From NCBI GenBank assembly GCA_022703175.1, contig JAKLEG010000004.1, forward strand, positions 1 to 42,129: a stretch of DNA of 42,129 nt. Reading direction: 5' to 3'. The notes below the pieces were generated by a model that worked only from the letters and a program-made list of their open reading frames with translations, made no database searches and was not told the origin of the DNA. The position numbers were made by a program, and so were the translations under genes. Source of the stretch: Myxococcota bacterium (GTDB taxonomy: Bacteria; Myxococcota; XYA12-FULL-58-9). Below are positions 8,878-17,491 of this stretch, piece by piece (position 1 is the first letter of the stretch; each line of letters opens with the position of its first letter).

Positions 8878-11106
8878 TCAGCGACGGCAACCTTGAGCCG
8901 CGCGCAGAAAGGCGGCGTCATCGTTGTTCACGGTGAAGTTACGATCCAGATCGGCGCCGCCGCACCAGTGGTTCTCTGGGGTGCATTGGGTGTTGGTGTA
9001 GCTTGTGCGTCGAAGCTCGAAGAGTGTTGTGTCAGCGGCATCCACGGTGCCGGAGTTGTCCACGTCGGCCGCGACGCAGCCGAGCCTCGCCCACGAGCAG
9101 GAGAGTTGGTCGGGCGAGTGATTGCAGGCGGGAATTTCGAACGCGAAGCGACTCTCGCCGTAATGGACGTGGCGGCCGTTGGGGACGCTTTGCCATTGGC
9201 CGGCCAGGTTGACCACCTCGTAACCGTCGCCAGCCGGGCGGATGGGAGGGCCGCTTGCGAAGCGGTTGTTGTAGCGTTCAACAATCCAGGGCGCATCGCC
9301 AGCTTCATTGGTTAGCTCTGCCTGGATTGCCGCCGCAATGTCTGCGCTGGTCAAAAGCGGCAGCGGCGCCGTGTCGCCCAGTTGTTGCCAGCCTTCACGT
9401 CGCGCCATTTCGTTTTCGGCATAGGCCAGGTTGGCCAGATCGGCCACAGGCACTGGCAAGCCGACGTTGGCGGCAATGACAGCCGCCTTGTAGCGATGCA
9501 TTTGCGCCGAGGCGATGGTGCCCGCATCCCCCTGGGCGGAGGCGATGAGGATGTCCGACAGCACTCGGTGGAAGGTGAGGATGTGGTCGAGAGCCGTCAG
9601 CGCCTCTTGTCTTAGTGCGGCTTTGCCAGACATTTCGGCGTAGTAGACCAACGCGATGGCCCCCAACTCCATGTTTTGGAAGTCGTCCATCGCGCCGCTG
9701 ACTGGACCCGCAATGGTTTCGGGGTAGGCCGCCGCCAAGGTCAGCGCCACCTCGCTCCAGGACCGATCGTTGACCTCGCTTGCCAAAAACTCCTCCCAGG
9801 TCCCGCCTCCGAAGGCAGTGTCGAGTGACTTGCAGGTGGTGCTGCCGCCACTGGAGCCAGCATTGACTCCAAGGCTTTGCAAGAGTGCGCGGATGGCCAG
9901 GCCGTTCGCAGAATCGTTGAGCGTAAGCTCCGGCACTGGGGTGTCTAAGCCCGGCGCGCTCATCGCGACGGCCAGGTAGCCCATGAAGCAGTCGTTCAGG
10001 GTTCCCAAATCCTGAGTGACTTCGCGTAGATCGGGGCGGGTCGAGCCGCCTGGAATCAGCTCGTTGTAGTCTTTGTATTCGCTCACCGTCATCAGTCTAA
10101 AGCCATCACTGACGACCCGATTACCGACGCTGGTCCCGGCCGCGGCAGCATGTGTGGCTGCGGTGCGCAGGTCGAGCGGCAGGTTGGGGAGTGTCAGGAG
10201 ATCCTTGGCGGCCATATAGCCGATCATCAGGTCCGAGAAGTTGTCGCGGCTGTTGTGATTCGACCAATAGGCACCGCGCCAGGCTCCGGCTTGGCTCACG
10301 ATGTAGGAGGCGCAGCAGTTGGAGACGCGCAGAAATTTTGGGGGTTCTGAGAAGACGTAGGTTATCGCGTAGTCGCTCATGCGGTTGACCGCGTGGCGAT
10401 TGGGATACATGCGGGCGGGATCCAGCCAATAGTCGAAGGTCGTATTGGCAAAAAAGGTGCGCAGGATCTCCTGTTCCAATGTCGAGCTGAATTGCGCGGG
10501 TGAGGCAATCGGTGCGCCGTCGCGGGTGCGGCTGATGCTCTGGGTTGTGCCATCGATATGCACGTCATAGCCAGGGACCGCCATGCGGCTGGTCAGCCCC
10601 CAATGGCCGCTCACCTGCTCCAAGAACACCAGGCCCTCGAACATCCGGATGAGGGTCAGTTCCAACTCGCGGCCGCCCAAAGCCCGATAAGTCTGGGCGA
10701 TCTCGTAGGTCATGCGCCCCATCGGGTTGTTATCTTTGGGCCCCACCACCACCTCCCAGGCGTTGCCACTCTTGGCTACCTCCATATGTGCAATCGCGAC
10801 GGCGAAGCCGACGTCACCAGCCATGCCTAGGCGGTTGACGATTTCGAGCTGGCGGAGCACGCGCTCGCGATAAAAGAATTGAAACCCCTGGGTCCGCGAG
10901 CTCTCGGTGCCGTCGATCACTGGGGGCGTTGGCAGCGGATCGCCTTGCTCGGCATCACCGGCCGCATCGGTGACATCGGCATCACCGGGCCGAAGCGTGG
11001 CGTCGCCCGGGATGAGGATTGGGGGATTTTGTGGATGACGTGAGGACTGGCAGTTGGTCAGCCCCATACAGATCAACACGATGGTGAGGTGCGCGCGTAG
11101 GTTCAT
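8878..11106 (-). CDS. Dockerin-tailed lipoprotein, paralogue of the gene at 33403
   Basis: This 742-residue protein has an N-terminal hydrophobic signal ending in GLTNC (Cys19), a possible lipobox with an unusual Asn before the Cys. A linker rich in GD follows (LRPGDADVTDAAGD). From about residue 70 to 670 is a domain I do not recognise, shared end to end with the protein at 33403: fixed phrases include FYRERV, SGNAW, GGRELELTL, SNCC, NHNSRDNF and LIPGG. It is mostly helical and may be an alpha/alpha-barrel, which is a guess. The tail, about 676-740, has two dockerin-like calcium loops, DVDNSGTVDAAD and DLDRNFTVNNDD, with Cys residues between. The start follows CGGAG by about 8 bases. It heads an operon-like run with the squalene-synthase-type and TPR genes. 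Confidence 0.85.
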   Translation of the reverse strand: MNLRAHLTIVLICMGLTNCQSSRHPQNPPILIPGDATLRPGDADVTDAAGDAEQGDPLPTPPVIDGTESSRTQGFQFFYRERVLRQLEIVNRLGMAGDVGFAVAIAHMEVAKSGNAWEVVVGPKDNNPMGRMTYEIAQTYRALGGRELELTLIRMFEGLVFLEQVSGHWGLTSRMAVPGYDVHIDGTTQSISRTRDGAPIASPAQFSSTLEQEILRTFFANTTFDYWLDPARMYPNRHAVNRMSDYAITYVFSEPPKFLRVSNCCASYIVSQAGAWRGAYWSNHNSRDNFSDLMIGYMAAKDLLTLPNLPLDLRTAATHAAAAGTSVGNRVVSDGFRLMTVSEYKDYNELIPGGSTRPDLREVTQDLGTLNDCFMGYLAVAMSAPGLDTPVPELTLNDSANGLAIRALLQSLGVNAGSSGGSTTCKSLDTAFGGGTWEEFLASEVNDRSWSEVALTLAAAYPETIAGPVSGAMDDFQNMELGAIALVYYAEMSGKAALRQEALTALDHILTFHRVLSDILIASAQGDAGTIASAQMHRYKAAVIAANVGLPVPVADLANLAYAENEMARREGWQQLGDTAPLPLLTSADIAAAIQAELTNEAGDAPWIVERYNNRFASGPPIRPAGDGYEVVNLAGQWQSVPNGRHVHYGESRFAFEIPACNHSPDQLSCSWARLGCVAADVDNSGTVDAADTTLFELRRTSYTNTQCTPENHWCGGADLDRNFTVNNDDAAFLRAAQGCRR

Positions 11107-11140
11107 GCTTCAGCTCCGCGACAACGCCAAAGCGCCATCG

Positions 11141-11158
11141 TGCGGCGGCTGCGCCGCA
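11141..11158. promoter_or_regulatory. Perfect 7-bp hairpin in the P1/speH divergent spacer
   Basis: TGCGGCG and CGCCGCA flank a four-base loop in the 223-bp spacer between the divergent lipoprotein gene and speH. Read on the plus strand it is followed by TTTGTAAAG. It could be an operator or part of a leader; it is too close to the minus-strand start to be a terminator for that gene. Function is not shown by the sequence. Confidence 0.35.
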
Positions 11159-11329
11159 TTTGTAAAGAGATTAGTCGGTAACAAAGGCCTTGCGATAGGC
11201 ACTGCGGAATAAAGCGCGGCACACGTCATAGTCGTCTGTGCTACCATGGGATACGGTGACCTGGGAAATCGCGTTGCGTCATCGTGGCGGCTCTTGAGTC
11301 TTACGTGCGCACAGGCGACAGTCCTCCAC

Positions 11330-11806
11330 ATGCAGACGCTCGGCCGGCATTTGATCGCTGATTTTTTTGGTTGCGATCCGCGAGTCACCAACCACGAGCC
11401 GGCGATTCGTCGCGCGTTGGTTGCGGCTACCCGGAAATCTGGGGCCACCATCATTGGCGAGGTGTTTCACAGCTTTGCACCTCAAGGGGTGACCGGCACA
11501 GTTGTCATCGCAGAGTCGCATGTCTCGGTGCATACCTGGCCCGAGCACGGCTATGTGTCGGTGGACATTTTTACCTGTGGTGGCCTCGATCCGCGGCCAG
11601 CCTTTGTGCATCTCCAGAAGGCCTTGAAGGCCAGAGAGTATCGCACCCTTGAACTCGTGCGCGGGGTGGACGACGACGTCGAGGCCGGGCGCAGCCTGCT
11701 GCCTAACGACGTGCGCACCTTCCCGTCGCTGTCGGCGCTGCGCACCACGAAGAGCGTGATGGCGAAGCAGGTTAAGCCGCGACGTGGCGGGCGATCACAT
11801 CGATGA
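11330..11806 (+). CDS. speH: S-adenosylmethionine decarboxylase proenzyme
   Basis: The 158-residue protein is a class 1B AdoMet decarboxylase, which makes decarboxylated AdoMet for spermidine synthesis. It self-cleaves between Glu62 and Ser63 in AESHVSVHTWPEHGY, and Ser63 becomes the pyruvoyl group. His68 and Cys83 (in DIFTCGG) fall at exactly the positions of the well-studied Thermotoga enzyme when the start at 11330 is used. That numbering is the main reason to reject the longer frame beginning at 11246. The C-terminus is extended by a basic tail (PRRGGRSHR) that overlaps the 3' end of the convergent hydrolase gene by 35 bp. No speE is in the window, so its partner synthase lies elsewhere. 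Confidence 0.93.
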   Translation: MQTLGRHLIADFFGCDPRVTNHEPAIRRALVAATRKSGATIIGEVFHSFAPQGVTGTVVIAESHVSVHTWPEHGYVSVDIFTCGGLDPRPAFVHLQKALKAREYRTLELVRGVDDDVEAGRSLLPNDVRTFPSLSALRTTKSVMAKQVKPRRGGRSHR

Positions 11807-13133
11807 CGTGGGCATCTTCGAATAGGCCAATGTGATCGTACGGCTTGCGCATCGTTTGCGTCGATTTTCCGTAGCGCGCCGATTTGAGTGGCACCAGGCC
11901 ATCGGTGTCGGCCTTGGCGAGTTGCAGGATTTCAAGCAGCTCAGTCATCGGCGAAGCTGCGCCCTGCAGCAGCTCTGTCAGGTTGCCGGTAGCGCCGATA
12001 AGGCGCAGCGACCAGCGGACGTTGTGGTCGTCTACCGTGACCGGCGGCCAGCTGAGCTGCCACTTCAGGTCGGGAAGACTTCCCATGCCACCGCACACAG
12101 CAAAGTCCACAAAGCGTTCGTGCGTAGGCCCTAACACAGTTTGTGCGTACTTGGGTTGCAAAGCGGCAATGGCGGCACTGCCTTGCGTGACCATCGCGCC
12201 ACTCAAGCCTTTGACCAAGGTGCCCACCAACGATTCGACATTGGGCGTACCTCGGAACGGTGAACCAATGCCCACGAGTTTGCCGATCGCCTTGCCAAAG
12301 CCAGCCTTTTCCAAGCGGGCGCGGGTGAGGGTGCCGTCCATGCCGCCTTGGCTGTGGCCGATCAGGGTGGCACGTGAGGAGAAAGGATCGCAGCCCAGCA
12401 ACTGTTTTTGTTGCCGCATCTGCTCAAGCTGCTCCAACAACACGTCGGAAGATTGCTCGAAGGTGATGACGTTGTGACGGGGGCTGCCGATGACGAAGAT
12501 CTTTCCTTTCAGTTCACTAGGAACAGCCACGCCATCGTAATTGTCCACAGCGCGCAGCTGTGCGGTGGCTGGGTCGGTCATGTTGGTGTAGGCGATGACC
12601 ACTCGCTCGGCATATTGAGCCGTGCGAAACGCTATCGCTGCGGAGGGACCAATGTTTCCCAACCCTGGGCGGAGAATGGCCAGCTTGCCCATCTGTTTGG
12701 GGTTGCCAGCCGTGTTCTTCTCAAGTGGCGCCGCGATAGCTTCGCGCGCATAGTCGCTCGTGCGCCAGTTTTTGAAATTGCCAGGCAGGCTGCCAATTGC
12801 GTAGCCCCCTTCCGAAAGTGGCCCCAGCAAGGTGTGCAGCGTGGTTTCGAGGGCTTGGGTTTGCAGCCCCGACAAGGTCGCGGGTGGGGGCCGTAGTCGG
12901 GCCAGGCTCTTGCCCGAAATTCTAATGTTTGCCGCTTTTTCGGGGCGCGTCGGCGGCATGTGCAGGAGCTTGCTGAGTTGCACCAGCGAGCTGTCCAACT
13001 CGGTCACCAGATTCGCGCACGGCAAAACCGATGCCGGTGTCGATGTTGACAGCTGTTCAGTCTGCGTCGTCGGCAGCCGCAGCGTTGATGTTTCGCGAGG
13101 AACCAAAGAGGTTGGCAACGCTATTTTGGACAT
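11772..13133 (-). CDS. Alpha/beta hydrolase, lipase/PGAP1-like
   Basis: The 453-residue protein has an alpha/beta hydrolase fold with the nucleophile elbow IGHSQGG. The likely acid is in DTDGLVPLKSARYG and the His in PYDHIGLFED, the order expected for lipases and PGAP1-like esterases. The core starts near the middle (RVVIAYTNM, then KIFVIGSPRHN). The N-terminal 130 residues are Ser/Thr/Pro-rich and unlike any domain I know. There is no signal peptide, so it is either cytoplasmic or exported by an unusual route. The start at 13133 (TGAGAAT before ATG) is preferred to 13175. It diverges from the beta-helix lipoprotein gene across 134 bp, so the two may share control. The substrate is unknown. 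Confidence 0.8.
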   Translation of the reverse strand: MSKIALPTSLVPRETSTLRLPTTQTEQLSTSTPASVLPCANLVTELDSSLVQLSKLLHMPPTRPEKAANIRISGKSLARLRPPPATLSGLQTQALETTLHTLLGPLSEGGYAIGSLPGNFKNWRTSDYAREAIAAPLEKNTAGNPKQMGKLAILRPGLGNIGPSAAIAFRTAQYAERVVIAYTNMTDPATAQLRAVDNYDGVAVPSELKGKIFVIGSPRHNVITFEQSSDVLLEQLEQMRQQKQLLGCDPFSSRATLIGHSQGGMDGTLTRARLEKAGFGKAIGKLVGIGSPFRGTPNVESLVGTLVKGLSGAMVTQGSAAIAALQPKYAQTVLGPTHERFVDFAVCGGMGSLPDLKWQLSWPPVTVDDHNVRWSLRLIGATGNLTELLQGAASPMTELLEILQLAKADTDGLVPLKSARYGKSTQTMRKPYDHIGLFEDAHVIDVIARHVAA

Positions 13134-13267
13134 ATTCTCATACCCCAAGGGTCGATAGGAGCATATCGGCAGCAATGATGTCTATGTCTCCACAAAATGC
13201 CTTGGTGGCCAAGTTGTTTGCTGATTCACCGTCTCTTGTCTGCTGCGGTTGGGGCGTAGAGAATGCC

Positions 13268-14902
13268 ATGATGAATTTGTCTGGGTTGAACCGGAAGTTG
13301 GCGTGGGCTGTGCTTCTGTTGGTCGCGAGTTGCTCCAGTCCGGCCGCGCGCCGGTCGACGTTTCCGTTGGCCGCTGATTCTGGGCCACCAACTGACGTCG
13401 CCCATGACGAGATAAGTCCTGCGGGGGACGAGGCGACCGCTGACTCCGGAGACTCAAGCGGCATGGCTGACCCCTGGCTTCCCGGCGACCCCTGGCTCCC
13501 GGGCGACCCCTGGCTCCCGGGCGATTCCTGGCTCCCAGGCGATTCCTGGCAACCGGGCGACCCTGGTTTGGCTTTTTGCATAGCCCCGAATGCAGGTCAA
13601 AGCGATGCGGCGCCAGCGATTCAAGCGTGCATCGATGCCACGCCCGAGGCTGGTACCGTCGCGCTTCTGCCGGGCACCTACCTGCTGGGTGCACAGCTGT
13701 TGCTCACGCGTCCGATCACGTTGACCACCCTAGGGCTTATCGGCACCGCTCCTTGTGCTGACGCACCCTCGCGTTGTGCTACGTTGATGCCCACGCCGAG
13801 TTTGCGGTCAGACCGGGGGTTTCTCCGAGTACTCGCCACCCACCACGTCACGGTAGACCACTTGGTGCTAGATGGCGTGCGCCAGACGCGCTTGGCGTCG
13901 GTGTCGGCGGCCCAATGTGCGGCTGGGAATAATGGCGAGGGTTTCAATGCCGCCTTTTCGGATTGCCAGAGCTGCCGCTTTACCGCCAATGTGTCGCAAC
14001 ACGTGTTGTGTGGCACCGGCCTTGAGTATCGCGGTGACGACGCGGTGATCGAGCAGAACGCATTCTTGGACAATGGCGACAGCACGCAGCAAGGGCTCTG
14101 GTCCGACGGTCTTACGGTGCACGCCTCCGATCGCGCCAGCATTCGCAGCAACCGCATTGTGAACAGCACTGACGTGGGGCTGATCGTCGGAAGTGCTCGC
14201 GCTGCGGTCATTCGCGACAACCTGATTGAGCAGATCCGCGCCCACGCCTTTGCCGGCTTGATGCTGGACAACTTCAACGGCAGCACTCCTGGGGACTTTA
14301 CCGGCACCGAGGTGACGGCCAACACCGTCAATTGTGGCGCCGAGGCGTGCGATTTCGGTATCAATCTGGGACCTCATGCCTGGTACCGTTCTACCAACAT
14401 CTTGGGCGGGCAGGTGCACCACAACGTTTTGGTGGGTGCGCACCAGCCGTTGAACGTGGATGGTGCGGGCACGGCGACTGCGCCGCTGGAGCTCTGGGCC
14501 AACACACTCGCGGGCTCGGCGGCCACGATGCCCGTCCCATGTGGCAATCCAGGGTTGTCGTTGTTGAACATCGCTGCCGACGCCGTGGTGGACCGTCATG
14601 GTGAAACTGAACCATTGGCCACCGGTTATTCTTGGCACAGCTATTGTCCTGGGCCTTCCTATCTGGCGCAGCCTAGCTGTGGGCAGGCCGGCGGTAACAC
14701 CTGCGAAGCCGCGGTCGACCTCTGTGTTGGGCATGCGCGGTTGGAGAGCGGTGACTGTACCGTCTGCTGTGATGTGAATGACGCGGGGGCGCCTTCGTGC
14801 GGCGGGGCGGGCGGCAACACTTGTGATAACGGCGTGTTAGATCTGTGCACAGGTGCGGCGCTGTTTCCTAGCTACGACTGCACCTTCTGCTGCGCGCGCT
14901 AA
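13268..14902 (+). CDS. Right-handed beta-helix lipoprotein with Cys-rich tail
   Basis: The product has about 544 residues. A textbook lipoprotein signal ends in LVASC (Cys22). An acidic Gly/Asp linker leads to five DPWLPG-type hexapeptide repeats at about residues 68-97. Residues about 110-460 look like a right-handed parallel beta-helix of the pectate-lyase or NosD kind: PGTYLLGAQLLL, then HHVTVDHLVLDG, then short rungs such as RASIRSNRIVNSTDVGLIV and AAVIRDNLIEQI. The last 75 residues hold two Cys modules of the pattern C-x7-C-x6/7-C-x10-C-x2-CC. No polysaccharide-lyase residues can be assigned, so enzymatic activity is open; a surface glycan-binding or lyase role is inference. The start at 13268 is chosen for the signal peptide. 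Its stop overlaps that of the convergent ABC-F gene. Confidence 0.85.
   Translation: MMNLSGLNRKLAWAVLLLVASCSSPAARRSTFPLAADSGPPTDVAHDEISPAGDEATADSGDSSGMADPWLPGDPWLPGDPWLPGDSWLPGDSWQPGDPGLAFCIAPNAGQSDAAPAIQACIDATPEAGTVALLPGTYLLGAQLLLTRPITLTTLGLIGTAPCADAPSRCATLMPTPSLRSDRGFLRVLATHHVTVDHLVLDGVRQTRLASVSAAQCAAGNNGEGFNAAFSDCQSCRFTANVSQHVLCGTGLEYRGDDAVIEQNAFLDNGDSTQQGLWSDGLTVHASDRASIRSNRIVNSTDVGLIVGSARAAVIRDNLIEQIRAHAFAGLMLDNFNGSTPGDFTGTEVTANTVNCGAEACDFGINLGPHAWYRSTNILGGQVHHNVLVGAHQPLNVDGAGTATAPLELWANTLAGSAATMPVPCGNPGLSLLNIAADAVVDRHGETEPLATGYSWHSYCPGPSYLAQPSCGQAGGNTCEAAVDLCVGHARLESGDCTVCCDVNDAGAPSCGGAGGNTCDNGVLDLCTGAALFPSYDCTFCCAR
13469..13558 (+). repeat. Five in-frame 18-bp repeats encoding DPWLPG units
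   Basis: Five tandem 18-bp units encode DPWLPG three times, then DSWLPG and DSWQPG, inside the beta-helix lipoprotein. The first three units are nearly identical and the last two have drifted. The array forms a Pro/Trp linker between the lipid anchor and the beta-helix. Because units are in frame and 18 bp long, copy number could change without breaking the gene. Confidence 0.9.
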
Positions 14903-16866
14903 GCGGCGGGACCGCTGGTTTTGTCTAACAGCTCTTGCCAACGGGCATACAGCCGCTCGACCTCGTGGCGATTGGTCTCCAGGTTTTGCACCAGTTGCGG
15001 CACCTCGGCGCCCCGGGCGACGTACAACTCACTCGAATTCAGTAAGGTTTCGAGCTCGCTCACGGCGTGCTCGGCGGCCTGGATGGCCGCTTCCATTCCT
15101 TCGAGCTCACGCTGCTCTTTAAAGGAGAGCTTCTTCGGGCGGCTTGGGAGCGCCGCAGGCTTGGTTGGGGTAGGCTCCTTGGGCTTTGCAGGGGCTTGAG
15201 GTAAGGCGGCAACGCCGCGTTGCAGGTTGCCCCATTTTTCTAAGTAATCCGAGAAGTTACCTTCATAGTAACCGAGCTTACCGTCGACCTCGAAGGCCAA
15301 GATGGCGGTGGCGACGCGGTCTAAGAACCAACGGTCGTGCGAGATGACCAGCGCGCAGCCTGGGAACACCGACAGGGCATTCTCCAAGACGCCTAAGGTC
15401 ATCACGTCGAGGTCGTTGGTGGGTTCATCCAACACCAGCACGTTGCCCGCTTGGCGCAGGAGCTTGGCGAGTTGCACGCGATTACGCTCGCCGCCCGAAA
15501 GTTGCCCCACGCGCATATCGGCAAAGCTGTCGTCGAAGAGCATCATGCGCAAAAACGACCGCACGTGAATCGGACCATCCTCCAAAAACACCTGGTCGTT
15601 GTCGCCAGAGACTTCTTCTAACACCGAGCGGCTATCGCACAGCTCAGCTCGGCCTTGGTCTAAGAACGCAAAGCGAGTGTTCTGGCCGGCCACCACTGTG
15701 CCGCGGTCGGGCGGCAGCAGTCCTAGCAGCGTGCGCACCAGCGTCGTTTTGCCGGCGCCATTGGGGCCTACGATGCCAATACGATCGCCCGGTTTGAGTC
15801 GCAGCGTCAGGTCATCGAACAGCAGTTTGCCACCCAGCGATTTGCCAAGCTTCTGTGTCTCTAGAATCGTGTTGCCCAGTCGCGGCCCCAGCGGCAATCG
15901 CAAGGTGAGCGCGCGATCGGCCGGAGATAGTTCTTGGGCATCGGCCCCAGCGGCTACGGCATCATTAAAACGATCGATGCGGGCCTGTTGTTTGGTGGTG
16001 CGAGCCGCCGGTCCCCGTCGGATCCAATCTAACTCGCGGCGAATGAACGAGCGCCGAATCCGCTCGCGCGCCGACGCCTGCCCCAGGCGTTCGGATTGTT
16101 TTTCCAAGAAGCGCGAATAGCCACCCTCGTACGGGTAGAGGTAGCCGCGGTCCAACTCCAAAATGCGTGTGGCCACGCGGTCTAAGAAGTAGCGATCGTG
16201 AGTGATGAGCAACAGCGCGCCGCGGTGGGCCAACAGTCGCCCCTCAAGCCACGCCACTGTCGTCGCATCCAAGTGGTTGGTGGGCTCATCCAACGCCAGC
16301 ACATCGGGGCACGACAGCAAAGCCCTGCCCAAGGCCACGCGCCGTCGTTCGCCAATCGACATTTCGCCTACCAACTGCTGCAAGTTCGCAAGTCCCAGCG
16401 CGGCGGCCAACGTCTCTACTTCGTGGGCGCGATCGAATTGGCCCAAGCTTCCCAGCCGATCGAGGAGTGCTGCCTGCGCATGCAGCGCGGTGTCGAGCGC
16501 CTGTCCCTCCAAGCGTGGCAACTCCAGCTCCAGCGCCGACAGCTTCGCCATGGCCTCCGCTTGGGCGCGCAAACCCAACGTCAGCGTTAACTCCACGGTG
16601 AGCGTGGGGTCGAGGTGCGGCTCTTGCGAGACGTATTCCAACGACAGATCGCGACGTTTGGTCACGAGTCCAGCGTCCAGCGCGTCAGCAGGGTCTTGGC
16701 TCACCCGGGCGGCAGCGATCAGACGCAGCAGCGTGGATTTGCCCGAACCGTTTACGCCCACGAGCGCAATTCGGTCGGTTTCGTCTACGGCGAATGACAC
16801 GTCCTTCAGCACGTGGCGTGGGCCGAAGCTCTTGGCGAGCCCTTGCACGGTGATGATGGCGCTCAT
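14899..16866 (-). CDS. uup: ABC-F ATPase, Uup-like
   Basis: The 655-residue protein has two ABC ATPase domains and no membrane segment, the ABC-F plan; family members act on the ribosome or on DNA-linked processes. Site 1 has GVNGSGKST and LALDEPTNHLD, but its signature is MSIGERRRVAL where LSGGE is usual. Site 2 has GPNGAGKTT, LSGGERNRVQL and LVLDEPTNDLD. The inter-domain linker is rich in Arg and Gln. After a Pro/Lys-rich stretch (PAKPKEPTPTKPAALP) comes a C-terminal coiled coil of about 80 residues, as in Uup. It starts 13 bp after the clpP-like stop, so the two are likely co-transcribed. The symbol is by architecture only. Confidence 0.87.
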   Translation of the reverse strand: MSAIITVQGLAKSFGPRHVLKDVSFAVDETDRIALVGVNGSGKSTLLRLIAAARVSQDPADALDAGLVTKRRDLSLEYVSQEPHLDPTLTVELTLTLGLRAQAEAMAKLSALELELPRLEGQALDTALHAQAALLDRLGSLGQFDRAHEVETLAAALGLANLQQLVGEMSIGERRRVALGRALLSCPDVLALDEPTNHLDATTVAWLEGRLLAHRGALLLITHDRYFLDRVATRILELDRGYLYPYEGGYSRFLEKQSERLGQASARERIRRSFIRRELDWIRRGPAARTTKQQARIDRFNDAVAAGADAQELSPADRALTLRLPLGPRLGNTILETQKLGKSLGGKLLFDDLTLRLKPGDRIGIVGPNGAGKTTLVRTLLGLLPPDRGTVVAGQNTRFAFLDQGRAELCDSRSVLEEVSGDNDQVFLEDGPIHVRSFLRMMLFDDSFADMRVGQLSGGERNRVQLAKLLRQAGNVLVLDEPTNDLDVMTLGVLENALSVFPGCALVISHDRWFLDRVATAILAFEVDGKLGYYEGNFSDYLEKWGNLQRGVAALPQAPAKPKEPTPTKPAALPSRPKKLSFKEQRELEGMEAAIQAAEHAVSELETLLNSSELYVARGAEVPQLVQNLETNRHEVERLYARWQELLDKTSGPAA

Positions 16867-16879
16867 ATTCGCGAGCGGA

Positions 16880-17479
16880 CTAGATGTCGGTGTAGGAATC
16901 GACGAGGCGGCCTACGACGCCGTACTCCAACGCCTCGGTCGCCTGCATCCAATAGTCGCGTTCGGTATCAGCCACCACGCGCTCCAGCGGTTGGCCGGTG
17001 GCCTCAGCAATCGACTTTTGGATGCGCGCTTTGATCTTTGTCAGTTCCTTGGCCTGAATCGCGATGTCGCTCGCCTGGCCGCCCGCACCGCCCGAGGGCT
17101 GATGCAGCAGGAAGCGCGTGTTCGGTAGGCACAGGCGGTTCTCTTTCTTGGCGGCCAAGTACAGGTGCGCCGCGGCGCTACCCACCCAACCGGTGCCAAT
17201 CATTTTCACTGGGCAAGGCACGAACTTGATCATGTCGTGAATGGTGTCGCCGCTCTCCACGTGGCCCCCGGGGGAGTTCACGAAGATGCGGATTTCGCGC
17301 TTGGAGTCTTCCTGGGTAAGCGCCAGCATCTTGGCCGATACTGCTTGCGCAAGCTTCATATCGATCAAGCCAAACACAAGGATTGAGCGCGCCTTGAACA
17401 GCCGCTCTTCCAACAGCTCCGACGGCTTGTGGTTTGAGCCGGGGGTGGTGTCTTCGTCGTCATCATGCAGGAAAACCAT
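16880..17479 (-). CDS. clpP: Divergent ClpP-family serine protease
   Basis: The 199-residue protein is a ClpP-like protease subunit. The catalytic residues are Ser101 (GWVGSAAAHL), His126 (FLLHQPSGG) and Asp175 (DTERDYW); the spacings of 25 and 49 residues equal those of E. coli ClpP. The oxyanion strand is NSPGGHVESGD. It differs from housekeeping ClpP at the N-terminus: the usual axial-loop and RGE-x-YDIYSRLL region is replaced by an acidic HDDDEDTTPGSNHKPS stretch, and the residue after the nucleophile is Ala, not Met. It is probably an accessory ClpP, so which unfoldase it uses is open. The start at 17479 follows AAAGGAG. It sits between two ABC-F genes on the same strand. Confidence 0.88.
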   Translation of the reverse strand: MVFLHDDDEDTTPGSNHKPSELLEERLFKARSILVFGLIDMKLAQAVSAKMLALTQEDSKREIRIFVNSPGGHVESGDTIHDMIKFVPCPVKMIGTGWVGSAAAHLYLAAKKENRLCLPNTRFLLHQPSGGAGGQASDIAIQAKELTKIKARIQKSIAEATGQPLERVVADTERDYWMQATEALEYGVVGRLVDSYTDI

Positions 17480-17491
17480 CGGAGCTCCTTT

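Noticed and set aside
13469-13558. CRISPR-like spaced repeats
   Set aside because: Units are contiguous, in frame and code for DPWLPG; there are no spacers or cas genes.
16202-17128. A 308-codon plus-strand open frame
   Set aside because: It is antisense to the Uup-like and ClpP genes, both of which are well supported.
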